Source: a virus. Taken from it: a DNA stretch of 29,535 nt. Of the stretch, positions 1 to 8,239 are shown in pieces. Position numbers and translations under genes: made by a program. Within the stretch, counting starts at the first letter, position 1, and each line of letters starts with the position of its first letter. Below the pieces are notes generated by a model, which saw only the letters and a list, made by a program, of their open reading frames with translations, was not told the DNA's origin and made no database searches. The DNA is taken from positions 1-29,535 of IMG/VR virus record IMGVR_UViG_3300020178_000512, one strand, 5' to 3'.

Positions 1-385
1 ACTCTTTCATATTTCTTTTGATGGTTACTGTATCGAACCAATCACCAGCTTCAGAAAGTGTTAAGGTTTTAGCTGCTTCTACAACACCAGCCAAAGTTTC
101 AGCGGTTTCAACAATATCGGATTGTCTCCTCATTTGTTCTTGGAAACCTTTGTAAGTAGAGATAATTTCTAAGAAATGTTTCTTTACTTCGGTTGCTAAA
201 GGTCTATTAGCTTCCAATGATTCAGATAAACTGAATTTACCATCTACGATTTTTACTTCGTTGATGTTAGTTTTTCTAATATCGTTATATCCTTTAACTA
301 CCTTAGTACCTTTAGGAGTGTCCACATTTAAACTAAATTTGTTATTGTGAACATAATCGTATATGTCAAAGTTCTTCTTACTCAT
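1..385 (-). CDS. Partial protein in the gp22 scaffold position
   Basis: This is the N-terminal 128 residues of a gene that runs off the left edge with no stop. It starts at an ATG whose first base is the last base of the gp21 stop (TAATG), so the two are translationally coupled. The protein is charged and mostly helical, with no fold I recognise. In T4-like phages the prohead core scaffold gp22 follows gp21, so a scaffold or core role is inferred from position only. A possible gp21 cleavage site, L110-S-E112|A113, lies in the segment TLTLSEAGDWF. It could equally be an unrelated core protein; the missing C-terminus would decide. Confidence 0.6.
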   Translation of the reverse strand, partial: MSKKNFDIYDYVHNNKFSLNVDTPKGTKVVKGYNDIRKTNINEVKIVDGKFSLSESLEANRPLATEVKKHFLEIISTYKGFQEQMRRQSDIVETAETLAGVVEAAKTLTLSEAGDWFDTVTIKRNMKE

Positions 386-972
386 TATGCTAATTCCGTT
401 ATAATTTCTCTCATTAAGTCTTGTGATTTACAAAAATCTCCACAAACATCAGTACCAATTTGCTTAACTACTGATTCGTTCATTGGAGTCATAAATGCAC
501 CATGTGTAGATGGGTTGGATACGAAATCCCAACCGATTAGTTCAAAATCTTCACCAACTAAAAGTTTGTTACCTTCCATTGGTTTTGTAGAACCCATACC
601 TCTTGATGAGATACCTAATAGGATTCCAGCTCTTAATAATTCTTTTAAAATGTTTCCAGAAGGAGTAGGTAAGATTTCCACTGTACCTACCACATCGTTA
701 CCTTCCCAATGAATCTCTCTGATATTGTGAGATACATTCTTTAGGTTAATAACCGAAGAATCTGGATGGTCTAACTCACCCAACGCTCTTCTCTCTTTTA
801 TTAGTTGTTCGTATTTTTTTACTTCTCTTTCTAAAATATTTTTTGGGTACACTCTACCATTTTGGTTTTCTGCACCTGCTCTTTGAAGGACACCCTTTAC
901 TAAGGTTCTACCTGATGAATCCTCATTCACTCTCCCTTCAAACAAATTTGTTTCAATTAATAGACCTTTCAT
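385..972 (-). CDS. gp21: Prohead core protease (T4 gp21-like)
   Basis: A 195-residue serine protease of the T4 prohead protease family (peptidase U9/S80), which degrades the scaffold and trims head proteins before DNA packaging. The family blocks are clear: NGRVYP at 38-43, GELDHP at 65-70 with the probable catalytic His69, and GISSRGMGS at 120-128 with the probable catalytic Ser (122 or 123). A conserved aspartate-containing segment, ELIGWDFVSNPS, lies at 144-155. Length fits the family (about 200 residues). The start ATG has TAAGGA upstream and lies 7 nt after the preceding stop. The gene sits between a core polyprotein and a scaffold-position gene, and neighbouring proteins carry matching cleavage motifs. 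Assignment is firm; the exact triad is inferred from the family. Confidence 0.95.
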   Translation of the reverse strand: MKGLLIETNLFEGRVNEDSSGRTLVKGVLQRAGAENQNGRVYPKNILEREVKKYEQLIKERRALGELDHPDSSVINLKNVSHNIREIHWEGNDVVGTVEILPTPSGNILKELLRAGILLGISSRGMGSTKPMEGNKLLVGEDFELIGWDFVSNPSTHGAFMTPMNESVVKQIGTDVCGDFCKSQDLMREIITELA

Positions 973-979
973 AGTATCC

Positions 980-2560
980 TTATTTGTTATATTTCTTTAA
1001 TAAATCTGCAAATTCCTTCTTCACTACTGAAGATAATCTTTTGTGTACACCAACTTTTGCTAACATAGGAATAGCATCTTTCATTTGTGAATTATCAATA
1101 GCAATACCAGTTCTAGTTCTAGCTAACATTGGTCTTTGTAAGAACATTCTTAATTCAAATGCTAACTCTGGAGAAATCTTTACTCCTTCAACTCTTGAAG
1201 TTTCACCTTTCTCAACACTCTTTAACAAAGATACTTTTCCTAATCTTGCTTCGTTTACTTCTTCTTTTAGAGTTACAGGGTAAGTTTTACCATTGAACTC
1301 AAATTCAGTTTTACCTTCTTCTTTTGCTTTTCTTGCAGCTTGAACAAATGCTCTACCTTCAGTAATTGATTCTCCAATCAAAGAATCAACATCAGAATGA
1401 ATATCTTTATAGTTATTAAACTTTTTACCTCTCAATGCACTATAAAGAGCCATTGTATATTTTTGAGAATTGTTGTGAGCTCTTGATTTTACCAAATCAA
1501 CTGCACCAGTAATAGGTTTTCCTTTTTGGATTGAATCAACTGCTGCTTTTAATGCTTTGAAATCTTCAAATGCTTGTTGTTTCTTTTGGTCTGAAATTAC
1601 TTGGATGATATATTCTTTTGATTTTTCCATATCACCATTGAACTTATCCAGAATTTGTTGTGCACCTTTATCGTTTCTTTGTAGTGCTCTTTCAAAGTTT
1701 CCGATTTGAGTTTTTGCCAAACCTTTAGCATTGAAGTAATCTTTCTTATCAAAGATAGAATATACTTTTTCAAAATCTCTATCAGTAGCTGCTTCGTTTA
1801 CTGATTCAAACTTGATTGATTTACCATATTTTTTTTGTAATTTTTTTATCAATTCTTCTTTACTATCAGCAATTTCATTACCTCTTTCATATCCAAACTT
1901 TTGAATAGGTTTACCTGTTTTAGGGTTAAGAGCCGCCGTTAGTTCTCTAAATCCTTTATTATCACCAACGATTTGAACCATAGTATCATCATCTACTTTG
2001 ATAGGTTTAGATACAGTTCTTGCTTCGTTTACTGATTCAGAACAACCACCACATCCACAACTACAACCAGTAGATTCTTCAATTGATTCATCCTTTTTAT
2101 TACCAGCTCTTAAAGCAGCTAAATCAGATGCTTCAATCTCACCATCACCATCAACATCCAACTTATGTTGGTTACCTTTTAATTCTTCGTTTTTTGGTGC
2201 AGGGTAAATCTTTAATATTTTCATATCATTGCCCCAATTTACTTTAAATCGGGCTTCTGCTCTTTTTTTATCAAATGCCTCTATATCAACTGTACGCTTG
2301 CTACCATCTGTGTGTTTAAAGTCTACTTTCCATTTTTTCATACCCTCTCGTAAATGTACTTCCGTTACTTCTTTCTTTTCGCCTTTAGCGTTCCAAGCAG
2401 CATCTATTTTATTGAAGAACTCTTTCTTTTCTTCATCAGACATAGATGGGATAGATTTCCCTGCTTTCTCCAATGCCTTTTTGAAGAATGTTTGATACTC
2501 AGTTTCTTCTGCCATAATAGTTCTGAGTGTTGATTTGATAGTTTCTCTGGTAATATTCAT
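980..2560 (-). CDS. Modular prohead core polyprotein with gp21-type cleavage sites
   Basis: A 526-residue protein from the ATG at 2560. A TTG at 2569 is in frame, but the AGGA at about 2572-2575 is spaced for the ATG. Numbering is from the ATG. It looks like a string of small modules, each beginning just after a gp21-type motif: LRE72|G, VNE179|A, VNE256|A, ITE401|G and VNE437|A. The 73-179 module has an EF-hand-type loop, DVDGDGEIEASD (135-146), then a cysteine cluster CSCGCGGC (166-173). The 402-437 module (RAFVQAARKAKEEGKTEFEF and following) is a type I recall from other marine T4-like phages. No enzymatic motif is visible. Position just before gp21 and the cleavage motifs suggest an internal head protein cut into peptides during maturation. 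The function of each piece is unknown. Confidence 0.8.
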   Translation of the reverse strand: MNITRETIKSTLRTIMAEETEYQTFFKKALEKAGKSIPSMSDEEKKEFFNKIDAAWNAKGEKKEVTEVHLREGMKKWKVDFKHTDGSKRTVDIEAFDKKRAEARFKVNWGNDMKILKIYPAPKNEELKGNQHKLDVDGDGEIEASDLAALRAGNKKDESIEESTGCSCGCGGCSESVNEARTVSKPIKVDDDTMVQIVGDNKGFRELTAALNPKTGKPIQKFGYERGNEIADSKEELIKKLQKKYGKSIKFESVNEAATDRDFEKVYSIFDKKDYFNAKGLAKTQIGNFERALQRNDKGAQQILDKFNGDMEKSKEYIIQVISDQKKQQAFEDFKALKAAVDSIQKGKPITGAVDLVKSRAHNNSQKYTMALYSALRGKKFNNYKDIHSDVDSLIGESITEGRAFVQAARKAKEEGKTEFEFNGKTYPVTLKEEVNEARLGKVSLLKSVEKGETSRVEGVKISPELAFELRMFLQRPMLARTRTGIAIDNSQMKDAIPMLAKVGVHKRLSSVVKKEFADLLKKYNK

Positions 2561-2576
2561 AATTGCCAATCCTAAT

Positions 2577-3023
2577 TTATAATTTGCTAATCTGCGTTAC
2601 AATATTATTTAATCTTTCTCTAATTCTAAAAAGATTCTTTTGTGTTCTTTTCCAATATTGATTAGAATTCAAATCACCTTCTTTTTTAATTTTACCATAC
2701 CATCTTAGGAATGTTTCAATTTCAGAAAGTTGCTTATTAACTTGAGAAATTCCTCTACCAATTTTTTGTTTTGGTGAGGATTCATCATTTTTTAATTCTA
2801 ACCATCGGTTTTCATCAACCCTTTTGTAACCAGTTGCTTGATTTATCTTATCAATATATTTAGCATCAGCTTCATCATCTTCATCAGTTCCATCAGAATC
2901 CTTAAAAGCATTAGGAGTATTGTAGCCAGCTATATCACCAGTGGTGGTAGCTTCATCCATCTCCAAATCTTCGGATTGGATTTCATCTAACAAATCCTCA
3001 ATTATTTTTTTAAGATTAGCCAT
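2577..3023 (-). CDS. Small prohead-cluster protein
   Basis: A 148-residue protein whose ATG overlaps the end of the upstream gene by 8 nt (ATGGCTAA), indicating translational coupling. The N-terminus is a short acidic helix ending in MDE24|A, a plausible gp21 site. It is followed by ATTTGDIAGYNTPNAF (25-40), a block I recall from head-cluster proteins of other marine T4-like phages. An Asp/Glu-rich linker follows, then a basic helical C-terminal region (about 85-148). No catalytic motif is present. The likely role is a minor head or core protein whose first 24 residues are a removable propeptide. Function is inferred only from position and the motif. Confidence 0.75.
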   Translation of the reverse strand: MANLKKIIEDLLDEIQSEDLEMDEATTTGDIAGYNTPNAFKDSDGTDEDDEADAKYIDKINQATGYKRVDENRWLELKNDESSPKQKIGRGISQVNKQLSEIETFLRWYGKIKKEGDLNSNQYWKRTQKNLFRIRERLNNIVTQISKL

Positions 3024-3885
3024 TTATTTTACTCTTCAATTCTTTGATTAGTTCGTAAGACATCATTAACGATGAAACGTGGTTATCTGAAACCGATTTT
3101 CCAATTTTAGTTTTATTAAGAACTGAAATGGTTTCAGCCAATTTAATCTTAGTTACTTTATCACTAACTTTAGATTGGATAGCTTTTAATTCTTTTACGA
3201 TTTTAGGAATCTCATTTTCAACATAAGATTTAAATCCAGTTGTGTTTGTCAAATTGTTGATATATTCTCTCAACAATGATTTTTGAGATTCGTTTAGATT
3301 TGAGTATTTTTTGTTAAAAGTTTCTACTAATACTTTGTAAGTAAGTAATCTCAAATCCTTATCTTGCTTTTTGTACTCTTCAACAACTTTATCTTTCTTA
3401 GCTTCAGTAAGAGTCGATGGCTTTGATATGATGTTCTCAATGAGGGTAATTTTTGAGTTAAATACATCTTTTACATCATAGCTATCATACTTTTTAGATT
3501 CAAAAACCTTATAGATTGATGCCAATACCTTATAGTTGGTAATTGGAGAAGAAAGGAACTCATCCATATTAAATGATTCATTAATCTTTTTGATAAGATT
3601 ATACTTTTCTCTTTGTAATTTATTTTGGTCAATACGATTGTGTGCTTCATTGACAGTATCAATGAATTTTTCTGCACGAGATTCTGAATTATACTTTTCT
3701 TTTGTAAGTAATTCATACAATCGTAACTCTTTATTTAACTCAGTTTTAGGACTAAAAAATTCTGCTACAATTTTTTTAGCCTTTTCGGTAGTATCACCAT
3801 TCAATACTTCTAAGGTGATTTGTCTCACCAAAAGTTCGAATAGAATACCAGTATTCTTAAATTTTGAATGTTTTACCCTCTTCAT
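3016..3885 (-). CDS. Head-cluster protein of unknown function
   Basis: A 289-residue, lysine-rich, almost wholly helical protein. The N-terminus KRVKHSKFKNTGILFELLVR is of a type I have seen in uncharacterised proteins next to gp20 in marine T4-like phages. It has no signal peptide, membrane segment or catalytic motif. Two gp21-type motifs occur, VNE80|A81 and LTE161|A162, so it may be trimmed in the prohead. It begins a co-directional set of five genes running to the left edge and is preceded by a candidate promoter 48 nt upstream that overlaps an inverted repeat. The head-assembly role is an inference from neighbours. Confidence 0.75.
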   Translation of the reverse strand: MKRVKHSKFKNTGILFELLVRQITLEVLNGDTTEKAKKIVAEFFSPKTELNKELRLYELLTKEKYNSESRAEKFIDTVNEAHNRIDQNKLQREKYNLIKKINESFNMDEFLSSPITNYKVLASIYKVFESKKYDSYDVKDVFNSKITLIENIISKPSTLTEAKKDKVVEEYKKQDKDLRLLTYKVLVETFNKKYSNLNESQKSLLREYINNLTNTTGFKSYVENEIPKIVKELKAIQSKVSDKVTKIKLAETISVLNKTKIGKSVSDNHVSSLMMSYELIKELKSKING

Positions 3886-3913
3886 TATGTTTTTATCCTA
3901 TAATAATATATCA

Positions 3914-3938
3914 ATATACGATACAATACATCGTATAT
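3914..3938. repeat. Perfect inverted repeat in the promoter region
   Basis: ATATACGAT (3914-3922) and ATCGTATAT (3930-3938) are perfect 9-nt inverted repeats around a 7-nt loop, ACAATAC. The right arm overlaps the candidate promoter at 3934-3944 upstream of the gene starting at 3885. No T-tract follows on either strand, so it is not a typical terminator. It could be an operator, or a hairpin at the 5' end of the leftward head-gene transcript. Confidence 0.6.
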
Positions 3939-3944
3939 AAATAT
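3934..3944 (-). promoter_or_regulatory. Candidate phage promoter motif
   Basis: The minus strand reads ATATTTATATA, 48 nt before the ATG at 3885. The same 11-mer or a close variant occurs upstream of seven other genes in the same relative orientation. No convincing -35 element is visible. It overlaps an inverted repeat. Confidence 0.5.
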
Positions 3945-3969
3945 AAGTTAATTTCGATTTCCTAAATTT

Positions 3970-5727
3970 TTATTCATCTATCAAATTCGAATCATCTAAA
4001 AAGTCTCCGTTTTCACTCATCAACTTCTTTTTTGCCGAAACTCCGTTTACATATTCTTTAGCGAATTTATTAGCTTTTTTAGTAACCGAAGATTCATTTT
4101 TAGATAACGCTTTTTGATTTTCTTTTGCTCCTAAAGGGTCTCTTCCATAAGGATGTTTATCCTTACCATAAGTATTCCCTTCTCTTGGTCTTCCACCTTT
4201 ATCTTTTAATGATGATTTTAATTCTTCTAATTCATCTTCAACATCAGTTGGTTCTGATTGAAGTGCTGGGTCATTACCCTCATCCTCAATCATACGGTAA
4301 CGATATCTATCTTTAATATCATTGATAAGGTTAGTTTTCTGATGGTCAATTTCATCATCACTAAAGTTGAAGATATTTTTATATGCCCATTCTTTGGATA
4401 CCATATTCAACTGAGTAATATCAGAAACCAATCTAACTTTCTCACTCCATAGGTTTACTTTCTCTTGCTCATAAATTGTAGATGGATTAACTAAGTTTAA
4501 TTCAAAATCTACCATCTCTGTTCCTTCAATACCTTGAGCTGCTAAGTGAGTTACAGCAATCTTAGTTAATTCTGAGATAAGAGTTCTTTGGATTCTTTCA
4601 ATTGTTCTTGCGAATCTTACATCTTCTGCAGCAAGAGTTGCTTTACCATTCACATTCTCATCGTATCCCAAATATGCTTTTGGAATCTTTAGAGCCGCAA
4701 ACATTTTGTTCTTTAGGTAATCAATATCATCAATTGCAGTGTATTCTAAACCACCCAATGAATCTATTTCAGTTCCACTATCACCACCCCTAACAGGTAA
4801 GAAGAAATCTTCAGTTAGGTTTTGAATATTATACTTTAAGTTGTAATCACCAGTTTGTTTGTCCACAAATGGAGTTTTCTTCATTTTAGAAATAATCTTC
4901 TGCATGTAGTTATCAACTTCTTGTGGTGGAATGTTACCAATATCAATTTTGAATACTCTCTTATCAGGTGCTCTCATAATTCTATGAATCAACATCGCAT
5001 CCTCCATAAGAGAAACTTGTTTCCAAATTCTTCTACCATTTTCAATCATTGCCTTACCATAAGGTAAGAAGTTGGTATCTGATAATAATCTAAAATGTAC
5101 TACTTCAAAGTTTTCATATTCACCTTTACCATTTGGGTCGTGATTAACTTTGAATTTTACATAGTTGGGATTATTTGGGTCAGTATTTTCCAATCTTTCA
5201 GTTTCATAAACCGGAAGTGGTTTTACATTGATGATACCAGCACCAGGTTGAATTTCTTGTAATAAAAAGAAATCACCATACTTAACCATATTACGAGTCC
5301 AAGACCAAAGATTGAACTCAATATTAAGAATATCATAGAAAAGATTTTCTAAGATATCTTTTACTCTTTCGTTTTTTGTTTTGATTTGTACAACTTCTCC
5401 GAATTCGTTTTTGAGTGTACATTCATCTGCGTAGATATCCAATGCTGATGAGATAATTGGGTCATTATCCATAGCATCATAATCTCTGAACAATTCTCTT
5501 CTAACTTGATGGTATGCCATTGATTGAGCTGCCATCTGGTCTCCATAAAAAGACCTTTGTAGTTTGGTGTACCTATCTCTTAAATTCATTAAGTTAGTAC
5601 CACCTTGCTGTCTATCATCCACATCAACAACTCGTCTCTTTCCATCCTTGTCAACCTTTACGATTGCTTGGGTAGAAAAGAGTTTAGTTAATCGATTAAA
5701 AAATGAACTGTTTTGTTCTTCTGCCAT
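3970..5727 (-). CDS. gp20: Portal vertex protein (T4 gp20-like)
   Basis: A 585-residue protein of the T4 gp20 family. It forms the dodecameric ring at the head vertex through which DNA enters, and on which the terminase and neck dock. Recognisable family segments are ELFRDYDAMDNDPIISSALD (about 78-97), DECTLKNEFGEVVQI, the MLIHRIMRAPDKRVFKIDIG region and the KIPKAYLGYDENVNGKATLA region. Length is close to T4 gp20 (about 524) with a charged C-terminal extension. The ATG has no clear Shine-Dalgarno and lies 31 nt after the upstream stop. It sits between the terminase side and the protease side, in the usual T4-like order 17-20-21. Confidence 0.95.
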   Translation of the reverse strand: MAEEQNSSFFNRLTKLFSTQAIVKVDKDGKRRVVDVDDRQQGGTNLMNLRDRYTKLQRSFYGDQMAAQSMAYHQVRRELFRDYDAMDNDPIISSALDIYADECTLKNEFGEVVQIKTKNERVKDILENLFYDILNIEFNLWSWTRNMVKYGDFFLLQEIQPGAGIINVKPLPVYETERLENTDPNNPNYVKFKVNHDPNGKGEYENFEVVHFRLLSDTNFLPYGKAMIENGRRIWKQVSLMEDAMLIHRIMRAPDKRVFKIDIGNIPPQEVDNYMQKIISKMKKTPFVDKQTGDYNLKYNIQNLTEDFFLPVRGGDSGTEIDSLGGLEYTAIDDIDYLKNKMFAALKIPKAYLGYDENVNGKATLAAEDVRFARTIERIQRTLISELTKIAVTHLAAQGIEGTEMVDFELNLVNPSTIYEQEKVNLWSEKVRLVSDITQLNMVSKEWAYKNIFNFSDDEIDHQKTNLINDIKDRYRYRMIEDEGNDPALQSEPTDVEDELEELKSSLKDKGGRPREGNTYGKDKHPYGRDPLGAKENQKALSKNESSVTKKANKFAKEYVNGVSAKKKLMSENGDFLDDSNLIDE

Positions 5728-5758
5728 TTTGTTTCTTTATTTTATAACCTTTATTTAT

Positions 5759-6166
5759 TTACCACGCTTTACAACTCCAATATCTAGCTCCAGTTCTTGG
5801 ACCAGGATTATCGCAGTTGTGTCTTGCTCTAAATGATGCTCTTCTTTCTGGATTATCTTTCTTAATCCTCATAGTTTCTTCACCTGCTTTTTTAGCTGAT
5901 GTTCCACCATGTCCGAAGTTTACCTTTACAACATTTCCCTTTGGATTTTTAACATACACTTTGAACTTCTTTACATCACCTCTCATAGGTTTGTTGAGTT
6001 TTACCTCTCTACCTTGATATTCAGCTTCTGTAATATCCTCTTTCATATTTTTTAGAAAGTGAATAAATTCCTTCAAATCTTCATAGTTTTCAACATCGTA
6101 TTCTTCGATGTTTTCATCTATTGATAATTTAAATTCGTTATAAAGTTCTTCAGAATAATTTTCCAT
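5759..6166 (-). CDS. Small head protein with probable N-terminal propeptide
   Basis: A 135-residue protein between terminase and portal. The first 47 residues are acidic and helical and end in ITE47|A48, a gp21-type site. The remainder is strongly basic, with EYQGREVKLNKPM and then a C-terminal block FRARHNCDNPGPRTGARYWS followed by CKAW. The C-terminal block, with two cysteines and a histidine, is one I recall from many T4-like marine phage head clusters, where it has no established function. The acidic propeptide and basic mature part resemble the design of T4 internal proteins, so a DNA-contacting internal head protein is a reasonable guess. An AAGGA ribosome site and a candidate promoter 27 nt upstream support the start. 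Confidence 0.78.
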   Translation of the reverse strand: MENYSEELYNEFKLSIDENIEEYDVENYEDLKEFIHFLKNMKEDITEAEYQGREVKLNKPMRGDVKKFKVYVKNPKGNVVKVNFGHGGTSAKKAGEETMRIKKDNPERRASFRARHNCDNPGPRTGARYWSCKAW

Positions 6167-6193
6167 GTTTTAATCCTTATAATTAACTTATAC

Positions 6194-6204
6194 TATATAA
6201 ATAT
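6194..6204 (-). promoter_or_regulatory. Candidate phage promoter motif
   Basis: The minus strand reads ATATTTATATA, within GATATTTATATAGTA, 27 nt before the ATG at 6166. It lies in the short gap between terminase and the small head protein, so it could start the head operon. Confidence 0.5.
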
Positions 6205-6216
6205 CAAAAATTAAAT

Positions 6217-7800
6217 TTACAACCATTTAGTTAAGTCCTCAAATCCATCACCAATATTCATTTGCCAAGGATTTTCATCATTATCATTTCCACCATATAC
6301 CCCACTATAAGTATATGTAGATATACCATCAATCGCTCTTTTAGTTAAATCAATACCTTCCTGCCTTAAACGAAGTGCAGTATCTCTAACCCATAGTGAA
6401 ATTGCTAAACTCATAGTTAAATCATCATTGTAACCTCTCATCGCTTCAGCTCTACCATTAAACCAAATAAATGTGAATAATTCCTCAATAGTTCTAATTG
6501 AACGTATTGTAATTGATTTTTCTCTAATATATTCTTCCAATTTGGAAATGATTAAAGGTCTGGTTCTTGATGTGGTTGAAAATCCTGCTACCATACCTCT
6601 ATCTTGTGCTCTATATTTGTTTGAAAATTGGTTCTCTACATCTACATACTTCAAATCTTTACTCATATAGTAAAGATTGGGATAGTTTCTATCGATTACT
6701 TGTTGGATACATGCCCAACCAACATTTGCATTTTCAATTACCAACAATGCGTTGTTATATTCAGTTGCTAATGCTACCAAAAAATTTCCAAAATCTTTTG
6801 TATCTAATTTACCTCTATATTCAGCTACTTGTTCTGAATCCTCTACATCAATTACATGAGCAGCTGAGTAGTCGGTTGAATCACCTCTAGAAACATCGGC
6901 AACTACCATATATGATTTAGAATAATCTGGATATTGCCATTTCCATAGATTACCATCAAATCCAGTTTTTTCTATTGGTTCTTGAACATAAGTGGATTTA
7001 TAAAATTCTAAAACTTGAGGGTCAATTACACTATCACCAGAAGAAATAAAATCACAGTCACATTCTTGTGCTGCTCCCTTTGGTCCTAATAAAACTTCTT
7101 GTTCATCTCTCCAATTTTTGTCTCTTTCAGGATGTAAACTCCAATGTAAACGAATCGTATTGAATGTGTTTGTACCATCTTCAGCACCTACCCAAGTTTT
7201 GTGGAAGAAGTTACCTACACCATTTGGAGTTGATAGGATAATTGCGTTACCACCAGTTGAAAGGGTAGATTGTGCGGATACCCAAATCTCCTCAATCTTA
7301 TCAATGAAAGCCGCCTCATCAAATACCAATAAGGATAGTGCTTCAGAACGACCAGCATCACCAGCGGCTGAAGTTGCTTTGATTTGAGAACCATTCGAAT
7401 ATCTGAGGGATAGTTTATTATCTTCAACAGTTTCTAACTTTAACCAAGAAGGAAGATACTGATTCATCACTCTTACTTTGGTTACCAAATTTTTTGCCAC
7501 TTCTTGCTTTGTTGCAATTACCAATACATTGAAATCTTGGTTGAATAGCATTTTCCAAAGAGAAAACCCAGCGGTTAGTGTTGATATACCAGTTTGTCTG
7601 GATTTTAAGATGATATTATATCGGTGGTCTTTGAATTGTGTTAAGGTATCCTCTTGAAACGGATAAAGGTGAAAAGGAATTTTCCCTCTCACCGGATGTT
7701 GAATCATACAATACTTCCTCATAAAATATATGGGGTCAGAAGCACACTTTTGATACTCCTCTTTGATGATTTCTTTTAATGTTTTCTTTTGTTGTGCCAT
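6217..7800 (-). CDS. gp17: Terminase large subunit (T4 gp17-like)
   Basis: A 527-residue DNA-packaging motor protein with ATPase and nuclease halves. The ATPase half has the Q-like segment PFHLYPFQ (42-49), Walker A SRQTGIST (67-74), Walker B LLVFDEAAF (157-165, with D161 and E162) and the coupling segment ILSTPNG (188-194). The RNase H-like nuclease half has VVADVSRGDSTDYS (299-312, D302), VIENAN (354-359, E356) and YNDDLTMS (457-464, D459/D460), which together supply the metal-binding acidic residues. Length is slightly shorter than T4 gp17 (610). It converts ATP hydrolysis into DNA translocation through the portal and cuts the concatemer. The portal gene follows after one small gene. The ATG directly follows the end of the lysis-like gene. 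Confidence 0.97.
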   Translation of the reverse strand: MAQQKKTLKEIIKEEYQKCASDPIYFMRKYCMIQHPVRGKIPFHLYPFQEDTLTQFKDHRYNIILKSRQTGISTLTAGFSLWKMLFNQDFNVLVIATKQEVAKNLVTKVRVMNQYLPSWLKLETVEDNKLSLRYSNGSQIKATSAAGDAGRSEALSLLVFDEAAFIDKIEEIWVSAQSTLSTGGNAIILSTPNGVGNFFHKTWVGAEDGTNTFNTIRLHWSLHPERDKNWRDEQEVLLGPKGAAQECDCDFISSGDSVIDPQVLEFYKSTYVQEPIEKTGFDGNLWKWQYPDYSKSYMVVADVSRGDSTDYSAAHVIDVEDSEQVAEYRGKLDTKDFGNFLVALATEYNNALLVIENANVGWACIQQVIDRNYPNLYYMSKDLKYVDVENQFSNKYRAQDRGMVAGFSTTSRTRPLIISKLEEYIREKSITIRSIRTIEELFTFIWFNGRAEAMRGYNDDLTMSLAISLWVRDTALRLRQEGIDLTKRAIDGISTYTYSGVYGGNDNDENPWQMNIGDGFEDLTKWL

Positions 7801-7807
7801 AAATCAA

Positions 7808-8239
7808 TTATCCACCAGCTGCAAAGAACAAACTAAGTAATCCACCAGCTAAAGTTCCCATCTTCCATAGGAAGGTATTTCTTTTCTGTCTTTTTAGTTC
7901 TTTTTCTAATTGTTTAGATTTTTCACTTTCTAAACCAAATTGTTCATCTTTCTTATCGATTATAGATTGTAAGTTAACAACTTTATCATTTAGATTAGTA
8001 ATGACACTATCCTTTAATACAACTTTATCGTTGGATAATCTTAACAATTCTTTGGTTTCTACTAATTCAAGTTTTACACCATCGAAAGTAACCAAATCTT
8101 TAATTACCAGTCTTACTATCGGAACTTGTAGTTTCACCACCGAATCCTTCCTCACCACCGAGTCGTTCGTTGTAACGGTCTGTGAAAAACTTGACAAGCT
8201 CATCGAAAGAAAGAACATCAACATTATTAATTTTTTCAT
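7808..8239 (-). CDS. Exported coiled-coil protein with C-terminal membrane segment
   Basis: A 143-residue protein from the ATG at 8239. A longer frame begins at 8296, but its extra 19 residues precede an obvious signal peptide and are probably not translated. Residues 1-19 (MKKLIMLMFFLSMSLSSFS) form a signal peptide with the SFS|Q cleavage style common in Flavobacteriia. Residues about 55-120 form a heptad-like coiled coil rich in Lys, Asp and Glu. Residues 123-141 (FLWKMGTLAGGLLSLFFAA) form a hydrophobic membrane segment. There is no lipobox cysteine, so it is not a classical Rz1 lipoprotein. Its first 140 nt overlap the preceding gene in another frame, like nested Rz/Rz1 genes. A host lysis role is suggested by architecture only. 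Confidence 0.7.
   Translation of the reverse strand: MKKLIMLMFFLSMSLSSFSQTVTTNDSVVRKDSVVKLQVPIVRLVIKDLVTFDGVKLELVETKELLRLSNDKVVLKDSVITNLNDKVVNLQSIIDKKDEQFGLESEKSKQLEKELKRQKRNTFLWKMGTLAGGLLSLFFAAGG

Noticed and set aside
3536-3940. A 134-codon plus-strand frame opposite the 289-residue head-cluster gene
   Set aside because: It is fully antisense to a coupled operon gene, is rich in Ser, Phe and Leu as typical of antisense of Lys/Glu-rich coding DNA, and has no ribosome site.
7808-8239. Classical Rz1 outer-membrane lipoprotein
   Set aside because: There is no lipobox cysteine; the protein contains a signal peptide and a C-terminal membrane helix instead.
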